Shown here: positions 24,774 through 33,619 of the stretch, in pieces
Layout: every line of letters begins with the position of its first letter
Numbering within the stretch: the stretch's first letter is position 1
DNA from: Pseudomonas sp. MWU16-30317
Lineage (GTDB): Bacteria; Pseudomonadota; Gammaproteobacteria; Pseudomonadales; Pseudomonadaceae
Assembly: GCF_020515695.1 (NCBI RefSeq)
Contig: NZ_JAIWJA010000004.1
Coordinates: 477,321 to 541,320 of the forward strand
Direction of reading: 5' to 3'
Length of the DNA: 64,000 bases
Position numbers and translations under genes: made by a program
The notes under the pieces: generated by a model
Database searches by the model: none
Seen by the model: the letters and a program-made list of their open reading frames with translations, nothing else
What the model was told of the DNA's origin: nothing

Positions 24774-25871
24774 ATGAACTTTATATTCCGTACCGCTACG
24801 TCCCAGGACCTTCCAGCACTGCTCGCGCTGGAAGAACAGTGTTTTACACTTGACCGCATGACACCACGCAGTTTTCAGTGGATGTTGAGCCGCGCCAACG
24901 CCAGCCTGATCGTTGCCGAGGCGCAAGGACACTTGATGGGCTATGCCCTGCTGCTGTTCCACCGCGGGACCTCACTGGCCAGGCTTTATTCTATTGCGAT
25001 ATCCCCGCTCGGCCGCGGCCAGGGGCTAGGCATACGTCTGCTCGAGCAGGCGGAAAATAACGCCCGAGCGCATGACTGCGCCTATGTGCGACTCGAGGTT
25101 CGCGCCGATAATGCCGTCGCTATCAGGCTTTACGAGAAGACCGGGTATCGCCCGTTTGCAGTGGTCAGCGACTACTACGAGGACCATAGCGAAGCCCTCC
25201 GATTCGAGAAACGCATCATCCAGCGGCCGGAGGGCAAAGTCCGGGAGGTGCCCTATTACCAACAGACCACCGAGTTCACCTGTGGCCCGGCATGCTTGCT
25301 GATGGCCATGGCCGCATTGGCACGGGGTCGCCCGCTGGCTCGACGTGAAGAAGTCCAACTTTGGCGCGAAGCCACGACGGTATTCATGACATCGGGCCAC
25401 GGCGGTTGCAGCCCCCAGGGTCTGGCGTTAGCGGCCTGGCGGCGGGGTTTCAAAGTGCGCTTGCAAGTCAGCATCGACGGTCCTTTGTTCCTCAGCGGCG
25501 TGCGCAGCGAGGAAAAAAAAGAAGTCATGCGTCTGGTCCACCAGGAATTTTGCAGCCAATTGCAAGAGAGCGCCGTGCAACAGGTGCGCAGCAGCCAACT
25601 CGACATACACCGCCTTTTGGCTGATGGCGGTCAGCCTCTGGTGTTGATCAGCAATTACCGGCTGACGCGCACCAAGGCGCCACACTGGGTGTTGGTGACC
25701 GGTTGCGATGAGGACTTCATCTACCTCCACGACCCCGACATCGATCACAGCCGCCATCGTGAAGCCTTGGACTGCCAGTACTTGCCGGTGAGCCACGAAG
25801 AGTTTCAACGAATGAGCCTGTTCGGCGGCAGCAAACTGCGAGCTTCGGTGACCTTGTTCACTAACGAGTAG
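24774..25871 (+). CDS. GNAT acetyltransferase fused to C39-like cysteine peptidase
   Basis: 365 residues in two domains. Residues 1-150 are a RimI-like GNAT acetyltransferase with the acetyl-CoA loop GRGQGLG (80-86) and RLYEKTGYRPF. Residues 155-360 are a papain-like C39-family peptidase: catalytic Cys170 in TTEFTCGPACLL, His302 in KAPHWVLVTG and Asp318 in LHDPD. Together with the divergent RimK-like ligase it forms a likely peptide maturation or protein-tail editing pair. No substrate peptide gene is obvious next to them. The start ATG is at 24774; an alternative just downstream would cut the first GNAT strand. Confidence 0.85.
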   Translation: MNFIFRTATSQDLPALLALEEQCFTLDRMTPRSFQWMLSRANASLIVAEAQGHLMGYALLLFHRGTSLARLYSIAISPLGRGQGLGIRLLEQAENNARAHDCAYVRLEVRADNAVAIRLYEKTGYRPFAVVSDYYEDHSEALRFEKRIIQRPEGKVREVPYYQQTTEFTCGPACLLMAMAALARGRPLARREEVQLWREATTVFMTSGHGGCSPQGLALAAWRRGFKVRLQVSIDGPLFLSGVRSEEKKEVMRLVHQEFCSQLQESAVQQVRSSQLDIHRLLADGGQPLVLISNYRLTRTKAPHWVLVTGCDEDFIYLHDPDIDHSRHREALDCQYLPVSHEEFQRMSLFGGSKLRASVTLFTNE

Positions 25872-26117
25872 CAACGGATAAGCTGCTGCCTACGACCCCA
25901 GTTGCCATGGCAATGAACGCGTCGGCGCGATCATCAACGTGGCTTGGCCGCGCACTACGAATCCAGTTTACCCAATCTCCTCTGGCTGTCTCGGCTAGCC
26001 TGCTGGTATTTGGCGAATGGTATGTTCCGCAAGGAACAGCCGCGCGTGGGAAACGACTAGCATAGTGGCAACGCCCCCCATCCAGGGACGGCAACAGCCA
26101 ATATCAAGGAGATCAGC

Positions 26118-26993
26118 ATGAGCCAAATTCTTTCTGTGGATCAGCAACTCGATAGCGCCAAACATTTCTTTCGGCCCAGCCCAAGTGGCCTGCTGATGCT
26201 CGATTCGGATCCAACGCCATCAGGCACCGCGAACGTACCGCAAATGTTCCAACCAAACGGAAGTACCACGGGTTCGGTGATGCAGTTCAACGGCACGTTA
26301 CCCGATAGCGTGACCGATGCTCAGCGAGCAGCGTTTGCCGATTTGCTCAAACAACACCAATTTTATTTGCAATCAGGCATTGGGCTAGTCACCGCCTGGA
26401 TGACTGATAAATACCAGCGGGTGCCAGTGTCCTGGGCCGACCCTGCCAATTGGCAAGACCCGCTCAGTAATCTTCCTTCCGAGTTTTATACTCCGACCGC
26501 GATTACCCAATACCAATTCAGCCAAAGCATGAAGGGTATAGAGGTTGCCACCAGTTTTATTAACACAATGGTGGGCTGGGCGTCGGGCGCGGGCATCGTC
26601 TCAGCCTTCTCGGATTTTCTCGGCACCATCGGCAAGCAAATCGGGGCTGGCGTCCAGAGCAAGCAAACCAGTATGGACACCTATAACATCTCGCTGGGCT
26701 ACCAGCCTGTTCAGGATAGCGCCGGGAACTGGCAACTGGTCAGCACGGCCGAGTACTACTTCATCAGTTTTAACGAGTCGAACAGTAAAGTTTATAGCAG
26801 CTGCGGATCGGCAGAGAGTTACAACTTTGATTTCAAATACCAGAAAGGTCAGCTGTTACTTAATTGGGCAACCTTGGGTGCCGATGCCAGTAGAAAAGCG
26901 CGTAACAACTGGGACAACGTGATCAACAAAACGACGGTGGACGACGTGTCCAAGGCCAAGAATTTCTTCGGCACCCCGGTGGCGTCTAAATAG
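26118..26993 (+). CDS. unrecognised 291-residue protein, possible secreted or membrane-active factor
   Basis: Not recognised. A strong ribosome-binding site (AGGAGATCAGC) precedes the ATG. There is no signal peptide. The N-terminal third is Ser/Thr/Pro-rich; a central stretch near residues 140-180 (FINTMVGWASGAGIVSAFSD, then LGTIGKQIGAG) is glycine-rich and amphipathic. The C-terminal part is rich in aromatic and polar beta-type sequence (STAEYYFISFNESNSKV). That layout would suit a pore-forming or membrane-binding protein, but this is speculative. It is followed 34 bp later by another unknown with its own good ribosome-binding site, probably one operon, then a Crp/Fnr-type regulator. AT content is higher than in the core genes. 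Confidence 0.6.
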   Translation: MSQILSVDQQLDSAKHFFRPSPSGLLMLDSDPTPSGTANVPQMFQPNGSTTGSVMQFNGTLPDSVTDAQRAAFADLLKQHQFYLQSGIGLVTAWMTDKYQRVPVSWADPANWQDPLSNLPSEFYTPTAITQYQFSQSMKGIEVATSFINTMVGWASGAGIVSAFSDFLGTIGKQIGAGVQSKQTSMDTYNISLGYQPVQDSAGNWQLVSTAEYYFISFNESNSKVYSSCGSAESYNFDFKYQKGQLLLNWATLGADASRKARNNWDNVINKTTVDDVSKAKNFFGTPVASK

Positions 26994-27027
26994 AGTCAGT
27001 CCCTGTTTCGCCTCTCAGGAGAATGTC

Positions 27028-27657
27028 ATGCAGACACATTCTAGCGTCCCTGCACAGGCGATCACTCTCTATGTGGAGCTCGTTTCATCCGCGCAAGCGG
27101 ATGAAACGCCTTCGCCAGCGAGGGATTTCCTGAGTGTAGTAGCCAATTATATGGACAAGAACCAAAATGCCGACGCCTTGGTTGCACTACAGCAACTTCC
27201 CGAATTGCTGGTCGCTGCTGGGGTCATCAACATATTCACCGCCGTGGCTGAAAAAAACGATTTACCGGCTATTACCCAGCTCTTGCTAAGCAGTTTTCAA
27301 AGCAGTCTGCCAGCAAATCTCTCGGCCCCCTTGAGCCAAACATTGGCGAAGCAAATATCGCCCCTGCTGCGGACCGACGATTCGTTGAGACTTGTGTTGT
27401 TGCTGGCCAACTCGACCCAGTCACAACCCCCAGCGATAGCCGGTTTGGAAGCGACACTGACGCGTACGGCCGCACCTCCCACGGACAACAATTTACCGAC
27501 GGCCAACGTCACGCTGACATTCAACGTAGACCTTGTGACCTACCAGTGGCTCAGTAACAGCACAGCCACAGCACAATCATTCGGCAAGGACATGCGCGCC
27601 CAGGGTCAATACCTTGACCTCACCGGGACCAGCAACTTCGTGCAAATTATCTGTTGA
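27028..27657 (+). CDS. unrecognised 209-residue protein, partner of the gene before it
   Basis: Not recognised. AGGAGAATGTC precedes the ATG. The N-terminal 120 residues look all-helical and leucine-rich (DALVALQQLPELLVAAGVIN, TAVAEKNDLPAITQLLLSSF). A Pro/Thr linker leads to a short beta-like C-terminal part (NVTLTFNVDLVTYQWL) ending in Cys. There is no signal peptide or membrane helix. Tight spacing with 26118-26993 suggests the two proteins act together. The mRNA is followed by an 8-bp hairpin at 27667-27686. Confidence 0.6.
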   Translation: MQTHSSVPAQAITLYVELVSSAQADETPSPARDFLSVVANYMDKNQNADALVALQQLPELLVAAGVINIFTAVAEKNDLPAITQLLLSSFQSSLPANLSAPLSQTLAKQISPLLRTDDSLRLVLLLANSTQSQPPAIAGLEATLTRTAAPPTDNNLPTANVTLTFNVDLVTYQWLSNSTATAQSFGKDMRAQGQYLDLTGTSNFVQIIC

Positions 27658-27666
27658 TTTTACCCG

Positions 27667-27686
27667 CCACCTGCAACAGCAGGTGG
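27667..27686 (+). terminator. hairpin after the unknown gene pair
   Basis: CCACCTGC-AACA-GCAGGTGG forms a perfect 8-bp stem with a tetraloop, 10 bp after a stop codon. No T-run follows, so it may be an mRNA-stabilising or weak terminating structure that insulates the regulator gene. Confidence 0.4.
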
Positions 27687-27720
27687 TGTCCTGTGGAACA
27701 TTCACTTGGATATAAATCAC

Positions 27721-28518
27721 ATGGATGAGCCTACTGAGTGTCTGTCGACTTCAATCACCTGCAAGACGCCTCACAACGACTATTCATCCGCGCGCGGTCA
27801 TGCCCTGCGTGCCTGCCCTGTCTTCGCCCAACTCTGTGATGAAGAAATCACCCTGCTGGCAAGCCATACCAATACCGTTCATTACAACAGTGGCCAGTTC
27901 TTAATGCGGCGTGGAGAACCCAGTACCCACGTGCTGTTGATAACCAATGGGGTCGCGCAAATGTCGGTCAGCGCACTCAATGGCCAAGAGTTCATCATCG
28001 GTATGGTTGGCCGTAATACGTTGCTGGGTGACTGCCTGCGCGAACTTGAGCCCCAGCCAATGGACGTGATGGCTCATGAGCCCCTTAGCGCGCTGAGAAT
28101 AGCGCGCCACATCCTCCAGATACTGGACCCGCTCGTGCTGAGCACTGGCTTCAACCTCCTGCTGAACGAACGTCTGCAGGGCACCTTGGAAACCCTCCAG
28201 GATTTGGCCTTGTTCAACCTGCGCCCACGGCTGGCACGTCTGCTGACACGCATGCATAACAATGAAGAAAAGAACCCGGCCGGCCGTTTGACCCGGTACA
28301 ACCAGGGAACGCTTGCCTCCATGGTAGGGGCCAGTCGGCCGCGGGTTAATGAGCACTTGCAGTATTTCCGCCAGATTGGCGCGATTGAAATACAGGCAGG
28401 GCTGGTGCTGATTCGCCAAGTGGGTTTGCTCGAGCAACAGGTTTTGGCTCCAGAGCGTATCGCCCCCCTTATACGCAGTACCTCATACACCAATAGGCAG
28501 CAGATCAGCGCCCCGTGA
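27721..28518 (+). CDS. Crp/Fnr-family transcription regulator
   Basis: About 265 residues from the ATG at 27721 (a TTG at 27706 is also possible; neither has a strong ribosome-binding site). The N-terminal part is a cyclic-nucleotide-binding-like beta roll (GQFLMRRGEPSTHVLLITNG and NGQEFIIGMVGRNTLLGDC), followed by a dimerisation helix. The C-terminal winged helix carries NQGTLASMVGASRPRVNEHL as recognition helix. Several cysteines sit near the N-terminus (7, 14, 32, 39), but not in the FNR iron-sulfur spacing. It is probably the local regulator of the two unknown genes upstream or the secreted protein downstream. The ligand is unknown. Confidence 0.8.
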   Translation: MDEPTECLSTSITCKTPHNDYSSARGHALRACPVFAQLCDEEITLLASHTNTVHYNSGQFLMRRGEPSTHVLLITNGVAQMSVSALNGQEFIIGMVGRNTLLGDCLRELEPQPMDVMAHEPLSALRIARHILQILDPLVLSTGFNLLLNERLQGTLETLQDLALFNLRPRLARLLTRMHNNEEKNPAGRLTRYNQGTLASMVGASRPRVNEHLQYFRQIGAIEIQAGLVLIRQVGLLEQQVLAPERIAPLIRSTSYTNRQQISAP

Positions 28519-28578
28519 GTTGGAAACTCCCGATAGGGTGGGCCTGTCGGGTATCAGTGATGCAAATGGAGCTCAATC

Positions 28579-28998
28579 ATGAACACACGTCTACATCCCC
28601 TGTACCGCTGTGCAGTTGCAATGCTTGGAGCCACTGCCCTGGTGGGCAGTCTGGCAGTCCATGCCGATGACCAGGTACCCTTGGGTATTACGGTTGTGCG
28701 GGGCGATTCCTATGGCGCGTCAGCCAATGAAGCGGGTAACTACGAGCACGAACCGACTAACGCCAATGATCAACTTGAAGATGTTTCTGCACTCTGCGGG
28801 AAAAAAACCGGCGATACAGCTGCGAGCTTGGTAGGCACTGATAAATCTTGTACGTGGGGCCATTACATGACCACTCTTTCAACGACGGTGATCAACCTCA
28901 AAGGGCATATCGCACGCACACCCCTGCCGAAAAACCCGAATCATTGTTCGATCCGCGGGCTGACAGTCAAACAAATCAAGGGGGTCTGGAGTCAGTGA
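28579..28998 (+). CDS. small secreted protein, unknown
   Basis: 139 residues with a typical signal peptide (AVAMLGATALVGSLAVHA, cleavage before DDQVP), leaving about 108 mature residues. The mature protein is rich in Asn, Thr and Gly, with three cysteines (in ALCGKKTGD, KSCTWGHYM and NHCSIRGL). No domain recognised. GGAG precedes the ATG. It lies 60 bp behind the Crp/Fnr-type gene in the same direction and may be under its control. An imperfect hairpin follows at 29033-29063. Confidence 0.65.
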   Translation: MNTRLHPLYRCAVAMLGATALVGSLAVHADDQVPLGITVVRGDSYGASANEAGNYEHEPTNANDQLEDVSALCGKKTGDTAASLVGTDKSCTWGHYMTTLSTTVINLKGHIARTPLPKNPNHCSIRGLTVKQIKGVWSQ

Positions 28999-29032
28999 CG
29001 GTTCAGGTCGCCTTCTGGAGCTAAAAGCGTCG

Positions 29033-29063
29033 TTGTCGAATGCGCTGGCGGTGCATTCGACAA
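29033..29063. terminator. 11-bp hairpin between convergent genes
   Basis: TTGTCGAATGC and GCATTCGACAA form a perfect 11-bp stem around a 9-nt loop, between the end of the secreted-protein gene (28998) and the end of the convergent xdhC-like gene (29175). No T-run is present on either side. It may be a bidirectional terminator or a REP-type remnant. Confidence 0.45.
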
Positions 29064-29174
29064 GTCGCTCCAGCCGGCGGTCTTGCCGACGTCTACGCAG
29101 GTGCACGCAGAGTGCCTGGTTAAGCTACCGGTCGCGGGGCTCTGCTCAATGCTTGCCACGCGGAGAACGCGAGG

Positions 29175-30143
29175 TCACAACGCATCACGCGGTATGCCAT
29201 TCGACACCCGCAAAATATCCGCCATTACCGCCATGGCGATCTCCGCCGGCGTCTTGCTGCCCAGCCGCAAGCCGATTGGCGCATGAATACGTTGCAAGGT
29301 TGCCTCATCGAGCCCGCCAATACGCGCCAGGCGTTCGAAGCGCTTGCTGCTGGTGCGTTGCGAGCCCATGGCGCCGATATAGAACGCCGGCGTGCGCACC
29401 GCCTCGAGCAGCGTGAGGTCGTCGAGGCGTGGATCGTGGGTCAGGGCCACGACCGCGGTGGATGCGTGGCAGCCACCGTTGGCGATGTACACCGCCGGCA
29501 ACACCTCCAGCACCTCGATGCCCGGCAACGAGAACGCGCTGGTGACCTCCTTGCGGGGGTCGCAGACGATCACTTCGTAACCCAGCGACAGCGCGAAGCT
29601 GGCACAGAATTGCGCGACCGGCGACAGCCCGGCGAGCAATAGCCGCTGTACCGCGCCAATGCGTATCGCAACCTGCTCGGTATCCACTTCGACCTTGGCC
29701 GCCGCCATGCTCCCAGGCGTGATGCTGCGCTGGTCGGTACCCAGCAACACCCGACGGACGATCAATGACGAGCCGGCAAACGCACTTTCGATGGCGTGCA
29801 GATGGGCTTCTGATTCGGCGCTCGGCGCCAGATGCTCGACGAGCACATCCAGCACGCCACCGCACGGCAATGCCCGCGTGGGTGCCAGGCCGCCCTCCCC
29901 GTAGCGCACCACCTGGCTGACGGGCGGGAAGAACCCCTCACCCACGCGCTCGAGAAAATCATCTTCGACACAGCCGCCCGACAACGAGCCGCAATGCTCG
30001 CCGCTGCCCAGGCACACCAACATCGCACCCGGCCCGCGCGGCGCCGAGCCGAATGTGGTGATGACGGTGCAGAGCCAGATCGGCCGCCCCTCGGCAATCC
30101 ATGCTCTGGCCTGCTGAATCACTTGAAGATCAAGCTGTTTCAT
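29175..30143 (-). CDS. XdhC/CoxI-family molybdenum cofactor insertion protein
   Basis: 322 residues. The N-terminal XdhC_CoxI domain shows VITTFGSAPRGPGAMLVCLG and GSLSGGCVEDDFLERV. The C-terminal Rossmann part has LLLAGLSPVAQFCASFALSL, CDPRKE, ALTHDPRLDDLTLLEAV and FYIGAMGSQRTSSKRFERL. These proteins bind the molybdenum cofactor, aid its sulfuration or cytosine-dinucleotide form, and load it into xanthine-dehydrogenase-type enzymes. It is last in the operon for the oxidase encoded at 30189-34072, 45 bp behind the cytochrome gene, and is probably dedicated to it. Confidence 0.9.
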   Translation of the reverse strand: MKQLDLQVIQQARAWIAEGRPIWLCTVITTFGSAPRGPGAMLVCLGSGEHCGSLSGGCVEDDFLERVGEGFFPPVSQVVRYGEGGLAPTRALPCGGVLDVLVEHLAPSAESEAHLHAIESAFAGSSLIVRRVLLGTDQRSITPGSMAAAKVEVDTEQVAIRIGAVQRLLLAGLSPVAQFCASFALSLGYEVIVCDPRKEVTSAFSLPGIEVLEVLPAVYIANGGCHASTAVVALTHDPRLDDLTLLEAVRTPAFYIGAMGSQRTSSKRFERLARIGGLDEATLQRIHAPIGLRLGSKTPAEIAMAVMADILRVSNGIPRDAL

Positions 30144-30188
30144 TACCCCAAACCCTCAAGTCAACATCAGGCCCAAGCCTGACCGCAC

Positions 30189-31409
30189 TCAGTGCAGCCC
30201 CAGCGCTCGGCTTTTGGCAACGTCTTGCGGTGTGATACGCGCACCCGACTGGCCGAAGCGGCTGAGCAAGTAGGTACTGACCGCAGCCAGCTCTTCGTTG
30301 CTGTAGCCCTTGGCGAAATCCGGCATGCGTTGATCACTGCGCACCGCATCATTGTGACCGCCCAGCAGCACCCCTATCAGGTTGGTACCCTCGGGGTCGT
30401 TGACGGTCTTGAGTCCTGAGAGTGTCGCGATCGGGCTATTGTTCCCTTGCCCGTCTGCCCGGTGACATGCCGCACAAGCATCGTTGAACACCTTCAAGCC
30501 CAGGCCATCCCCCGCCACGGGCACCGGCTCGCGCACTTCAGCGCTGGGCCGGGGCACACCGGTGGCGCGCGCCGGGGTACTTTTGAGGTACACCGCCATC
30601 GCCAGCTGATCTTCAGGGGTGAGGTAGCGCAGGCTGTGCTCGATCACGTCGCTCATCGGCCCACCCGCCATGCCGAAGCCAGGTGCCTGGCCGGTGGCGA
30701 AGTACTTGACCAGGGTTTCCTGCGGCCAGGCGCCGATGCCGTACTGGGCATCGGAGCTGATGTTGTAGGCGCGCCAGTTGCCCAGCAGGGTACCGGCCAG
30801 CGACTCGCTCGGTTTGACCGCTTGGGCGAAGTTGCGCGGCGAGTGGCACTCGCCACAGTGCCCCGGCCCTTCGACCAGGTAGGCACCACGGTTCCACTGG
30901 GCGGACTGCTGTGGGTCGGCGACGAAGGGTTTGTTGTCGAGGAACACGGTGTTCCAGAACCACATGCCCCAGCGCTGATTGAAGGGGAACGAAATATCGT
31001 TTTCCTTCGACGCCTGTTTGACCGGCGTCAGGCTGAACAAGTAGCCCTTGATGGCCAGAATCTCGTCACGCGGCATCTTGCTGTAGGAGGTGTACGGGAA
31101 GGCCGGGTAGTAGTGCTTGCCGTCCTTGCCCACGCCCCGCTGCACGGCGTTGACGAAATCATCGTCGCTCCACTTGCCGATACCGGTGTCCGGGTCGGCG
31201 GTGATGTTGGGCGAGTACAGCGTGCCGAACGGCAGCTTGAACGCCAGGCCACCGGCGAAGGGCTTGCCGCCTGCCGTGGTGTGGCAGGCGACGCAATCGG
31301 CGGCGCGGGTCAGGTACTCGCCGTTGCTCATGGGGGTGCTGTCGTCGGCCTGGGCGGCGTGCCACAGGCTGGCGCCGAACAGTGCCAAGGCGATCTGGTA
31401 GGCCTTCAT
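30189..31409 (-). CDS. triple-heme cytochrome c subunit of a periplasmic oxidoreductase
   Basis: 406 residues with a signal peptide (IALALFGASLWHAAQA). Three CxxCH heme sites are seen: CVACH near residue 39, CGECH near residue 190 and CAACH near residue 312. The length and spacing match the membrane-bound cytochrome subunits of alcohol, aldehyde and nicotinate dehydrogenases. It should pass electrons from the molybdenum subunit to the respiratory chain. Its start overlaps the stop of the preceding gene by 4 bp. No C-terminal membrane anchor is obvious. Confidence 0.9.
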   Translation of the reverse strand: MKAYQIALALFGASLWHAAQADDSTPMSNGEYLTRAADCVACHTTAGGKPFAGGLAFKLPFGTLYSPNITADPDTGIGKWSDDDFVNAVQRGVGKDGKHYYPAFPYTSYSKMPRDEILAIKGYLFSLTPVKQASKENDISFPFNQRWGMWFWNTVFLDNKPFVADPQQSAQWNRGAYLVEGPGHCGECHSPRNFAQAVKPSESLAGTLLGNWRAYNISSDAQYGIGAWPQETLVKYFATGQAPGFGMAGGPMSDVIEHSLRYLTPEDQLAMAVYLKSTPARATGVPRPSAEVREPVPVAGDGLGLKVFNDACAACHRADGQGNNSPIATLSGLKTVNDPEGTNLIGVLLGGHNDAVRSDQRMPDFAKGYSNEELAAVSTYLLSRFGQSGARITPQDVAKSRALGLH

Positions 31410-33610
31410 GCCATCGCTCCTTGTACGGTGAAGTAGCCGGAACGGCTCAAGGGCAAGCGTCGCACCCGCGCGTGCGAGGCGGCGTGCAGGGCGTTGACCA
31501 GCGCGGCCGCGATCGGCACCGCGCCGGTTTCGCCAACGCCACCGGGGGTTTCGAGGCTGTTGATCACATGCACCTCCACTGGCGGCGCATCACTCATGCG
31601 GATCTGCCGGTATTGATGGAAGTTGTTTTGCATGACCTGGCCTTTTTCGATGAGCACTTCGTTGAACAGCGCCGCCGACAGGCCGAACAAGGTGCCGCCT
31701 TCGATCTGCGAGTGCACCGAGGTCGGGTTGGTGACGAAACCGCAGTCGATCACCGATACCAGTCGATTGATGCGCAGGCCACGCTCGCCGTGCATTTGCA
31801 GCTCGACCACGGTAGCGATGTAACTGCCGAACACGTTGGCCACCGAGACGCCACGGCCGGTACCGGCGGGCAACGGTTGGTCCCAGCCGACTTTCTCGGC
31901 CGCCAGTTTGAGCACGGCCTGGGCGCGCGGCTGGGCCTGCAGCAAATCCATACGGTAAGCGACGGGATCGGCACTGGCGTTGTGCGCCAGTTCGTCGATA
32001 AAGCTTTCCAGCGCATAGGTCGCCCGCAACGGGCCAACGCCGCGCCACCAGGAAACCGGAATGACCTTGGGCTCTTCGCGTACGTAGCGCACTTGCAAGT
32101 GCTTGAGGGCGTAAATCGGCTCGATGGACGTTTCTACCGCATCGGCATCGATGCCGTTGTCCGGCAGTTTGCCGATGAATTGCGCGATCACCGAGGCACC
32201 GGCGATCCGATGATCCCAGCCGACCGGTCGCAGAGTGTCGTCGAGCGCGGCATTGAGGCGGTCGACGTAGTGCGGCCGGTAGCGGTCGTGGGTCATGTCC
32301 TCTTCACGGCTCCAGATCAGCTTGATCGGGTAGTCCACCTGACGGGCGATATCGACGGCCTGGAAGATGAAGTCCGACTCCAGCCGCCGCCCGAAAGCGC
32401 CACCGATGAGCTGGTTGTGAATGATCACCTGCTCGGCCTTGAGGCCGCTGATCTTGGCGGCTCCGGCCTGGGCGAACATCGGCGCCTGGGTGCCGACCCA
32501 CAGCTCGCAGGCATCGCTGCGCACATGGGCGACGCAGGTCATCGGTTCGAGCGGCGAATGGGACAGGAACGGCTGCTCGTAGACCGCTTCGAATTGGCTC
32601 TTGGCGTTGCCCAGCGCCGCTACGATGTCGCCTTCGTGCTTGGCCACCACGCCGTCGCCGGAGCTGGCCGCCAGCAGTGCTTTGTCCAATTGCAGCGAGT
32701 CACCGGTGGCGTGTTCGCCCAGGTCCCACTCGATGCGCAGGGCCTTGAGGCCCTGCTGGCAGGCCCAGAAGTTGCTGGCCGTGACCGCCACGGCATTGGC
32801 CAGTTTGATCACATCGCGCACGCCCGGCACTTGCCGCGCCGCGCCTTCGTCGACGCTACGCAAGGTGCCGCCGTAGACCGGGCAGGTCAGCGACGAGGCA
32901 ACCAGCATGCCGGGGATCTGCAGATCGATGGTAAAGCGCGCCTTGCCGTTGACCTTGTCCGGGGTATCGAGGCGCGGTGTCGGCTTGCCGAGCAGTTTGA
33001 AATCTTCGATGCGCTTGAGTACTACTTCGGTTGGCAGCGGCAGCGCGGCGGCCGCGTCGACCAGCGAACCATAGTCGGCGGTCTGCCCGGCAGGGCCGAA
33101 GACCACGCCACGTTCGGCATGGCACTGGCTGGGCGCGACGTTCCAGCGAATCGCGGCGGCCTGGATCAGCACTGTCCGCGCGCTGGCACCGGCCTTGCGC
33201 AGGGGCTCCCAGGTAAAGCGGGTCGAGGACGAACCACCCGTGGCCTGGAACTGCAGCAGCGAATCGATATACAGCGCGCTGGGCGGTGCTTCCTCGATGC
33301 TGACCTGATCCATACCGACTTCCAGCTCTTCGGCGACCATCATCGCGATGCCCGTCTGCACGCCTTGGCCCATCTCGATCTTGGGTGAAATCACGGTGAC
33401 GTGGCCATCGTGGCCGACCCGCACAAAGGCGCCAAAACCGCCCCCGGCATCCGCCGCACCACGGCCGGCGGCCACCGCATCGGCGGCCGCACTGCGGGGC
33501 ACCAGCGGCGGCAACCAGGCAGAGATCAGCAGGCCGGCGAAAGCGCCCGTGCCACCTTTGAGCACGCCACGACGGGACACACCGTCAGGCGTCTTGTTGA
33601 CTGTCGACAT
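31406..33610 (-). CDS. Tat-exported molybdopterin-binding oxidoreductase subunit
   Basis: 734 residues, of the IorB/aldehyde-oxidase type in the xanthine dehydrogenase family. A twin-arginine signal (SRRGVLKGGTGAFAG, RR at 13-14) marks it as periplasmic. Motifs include SPKIEMGQGVQTGIAMMVAE, the substrate-channel GGAFGRRLESDF and the C-terminal GGVGETGAVPIAAALVNAL, with the catalytic glutamate in GVGE. It oxidises an aldehyde or N-heterocycle by water-derived hydroxylation, paired with the 2Fe-2S subunit upstream and the cytochrome downstream. Similar operons are annotated as isoquinoline, nicotinate or aldehyde dehydrogenases; the substrate cannot be decided from sequence. Confidence 0.9.
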   Translation of the reverse strand: MSTVNKTPDGVSRRGVLKGGTGAFAGLLISAWLPPLVPRSAAADAVAAGRGAADAGGGFGAFVRVGHDGHVTVISPKIEMGQGVQTGIAMMVAEELEVGMDQVSIEEAPPSALYIDSLLQFQATGGSSSTRFTWEPLRKAGASARTVLIQAAAIRWNVAPSQCHAERGVVFGPAGQTADYGSLVDAAAALPLPTEVVLKRIEDFKLLGKPTPRLDTPDKVNGKARFTIDLQIPGMLVASSLTCPVYGGTLRSVDEGAARQVPGVRDVIKLANAVAVTASNFWACQQGLKALRIEWDLGEHATGDSLQLDKALLAASSGDGVVAKHEGDIVAALGNAKSQFEAVYEQPFLSHSPLEPMTCVAHVRSDACELWVGTQAPMFAQAGAAKISGLKAEQVIIHNQLIGGAFGRRLESDFIFQAVDIARQVDYPIKLIWSREEDMTHDRYRPHYVDRLNAALDDTLRPVGWDHRIAGASVIAQFIGKLPDNGIDADAVETSIEPIYALKHLQVRYVREEPKVIPVSWWRGVGPLRATYALESFIDELAHNASADPVAYRMDLLQAQPRAQAVLKLAAEKVGWDQPLPAGTGRGVSVANVFGSYIATVVELQMHGERGLRINRLVSVIDCGFVTNPTSVHSQIEGGTLFGLSAALFNEVLIEKGQVMQNNFHQYRQIRMSDAPPVEVHVINSLETPGGVGETGAVPIAAALVNALHAASHARVRRLPLSRSGYFTVQGAMA

Positions 33611-33619
33611 GGGTAATCC

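Noticed and set aside
31382..33388. 668-codon open frame on the plus strand opposite the molybdopterin subunit
   Set aside because: Antisense shadow; no protein-family features, while the minus-strand gene has clear motifs and coupling.
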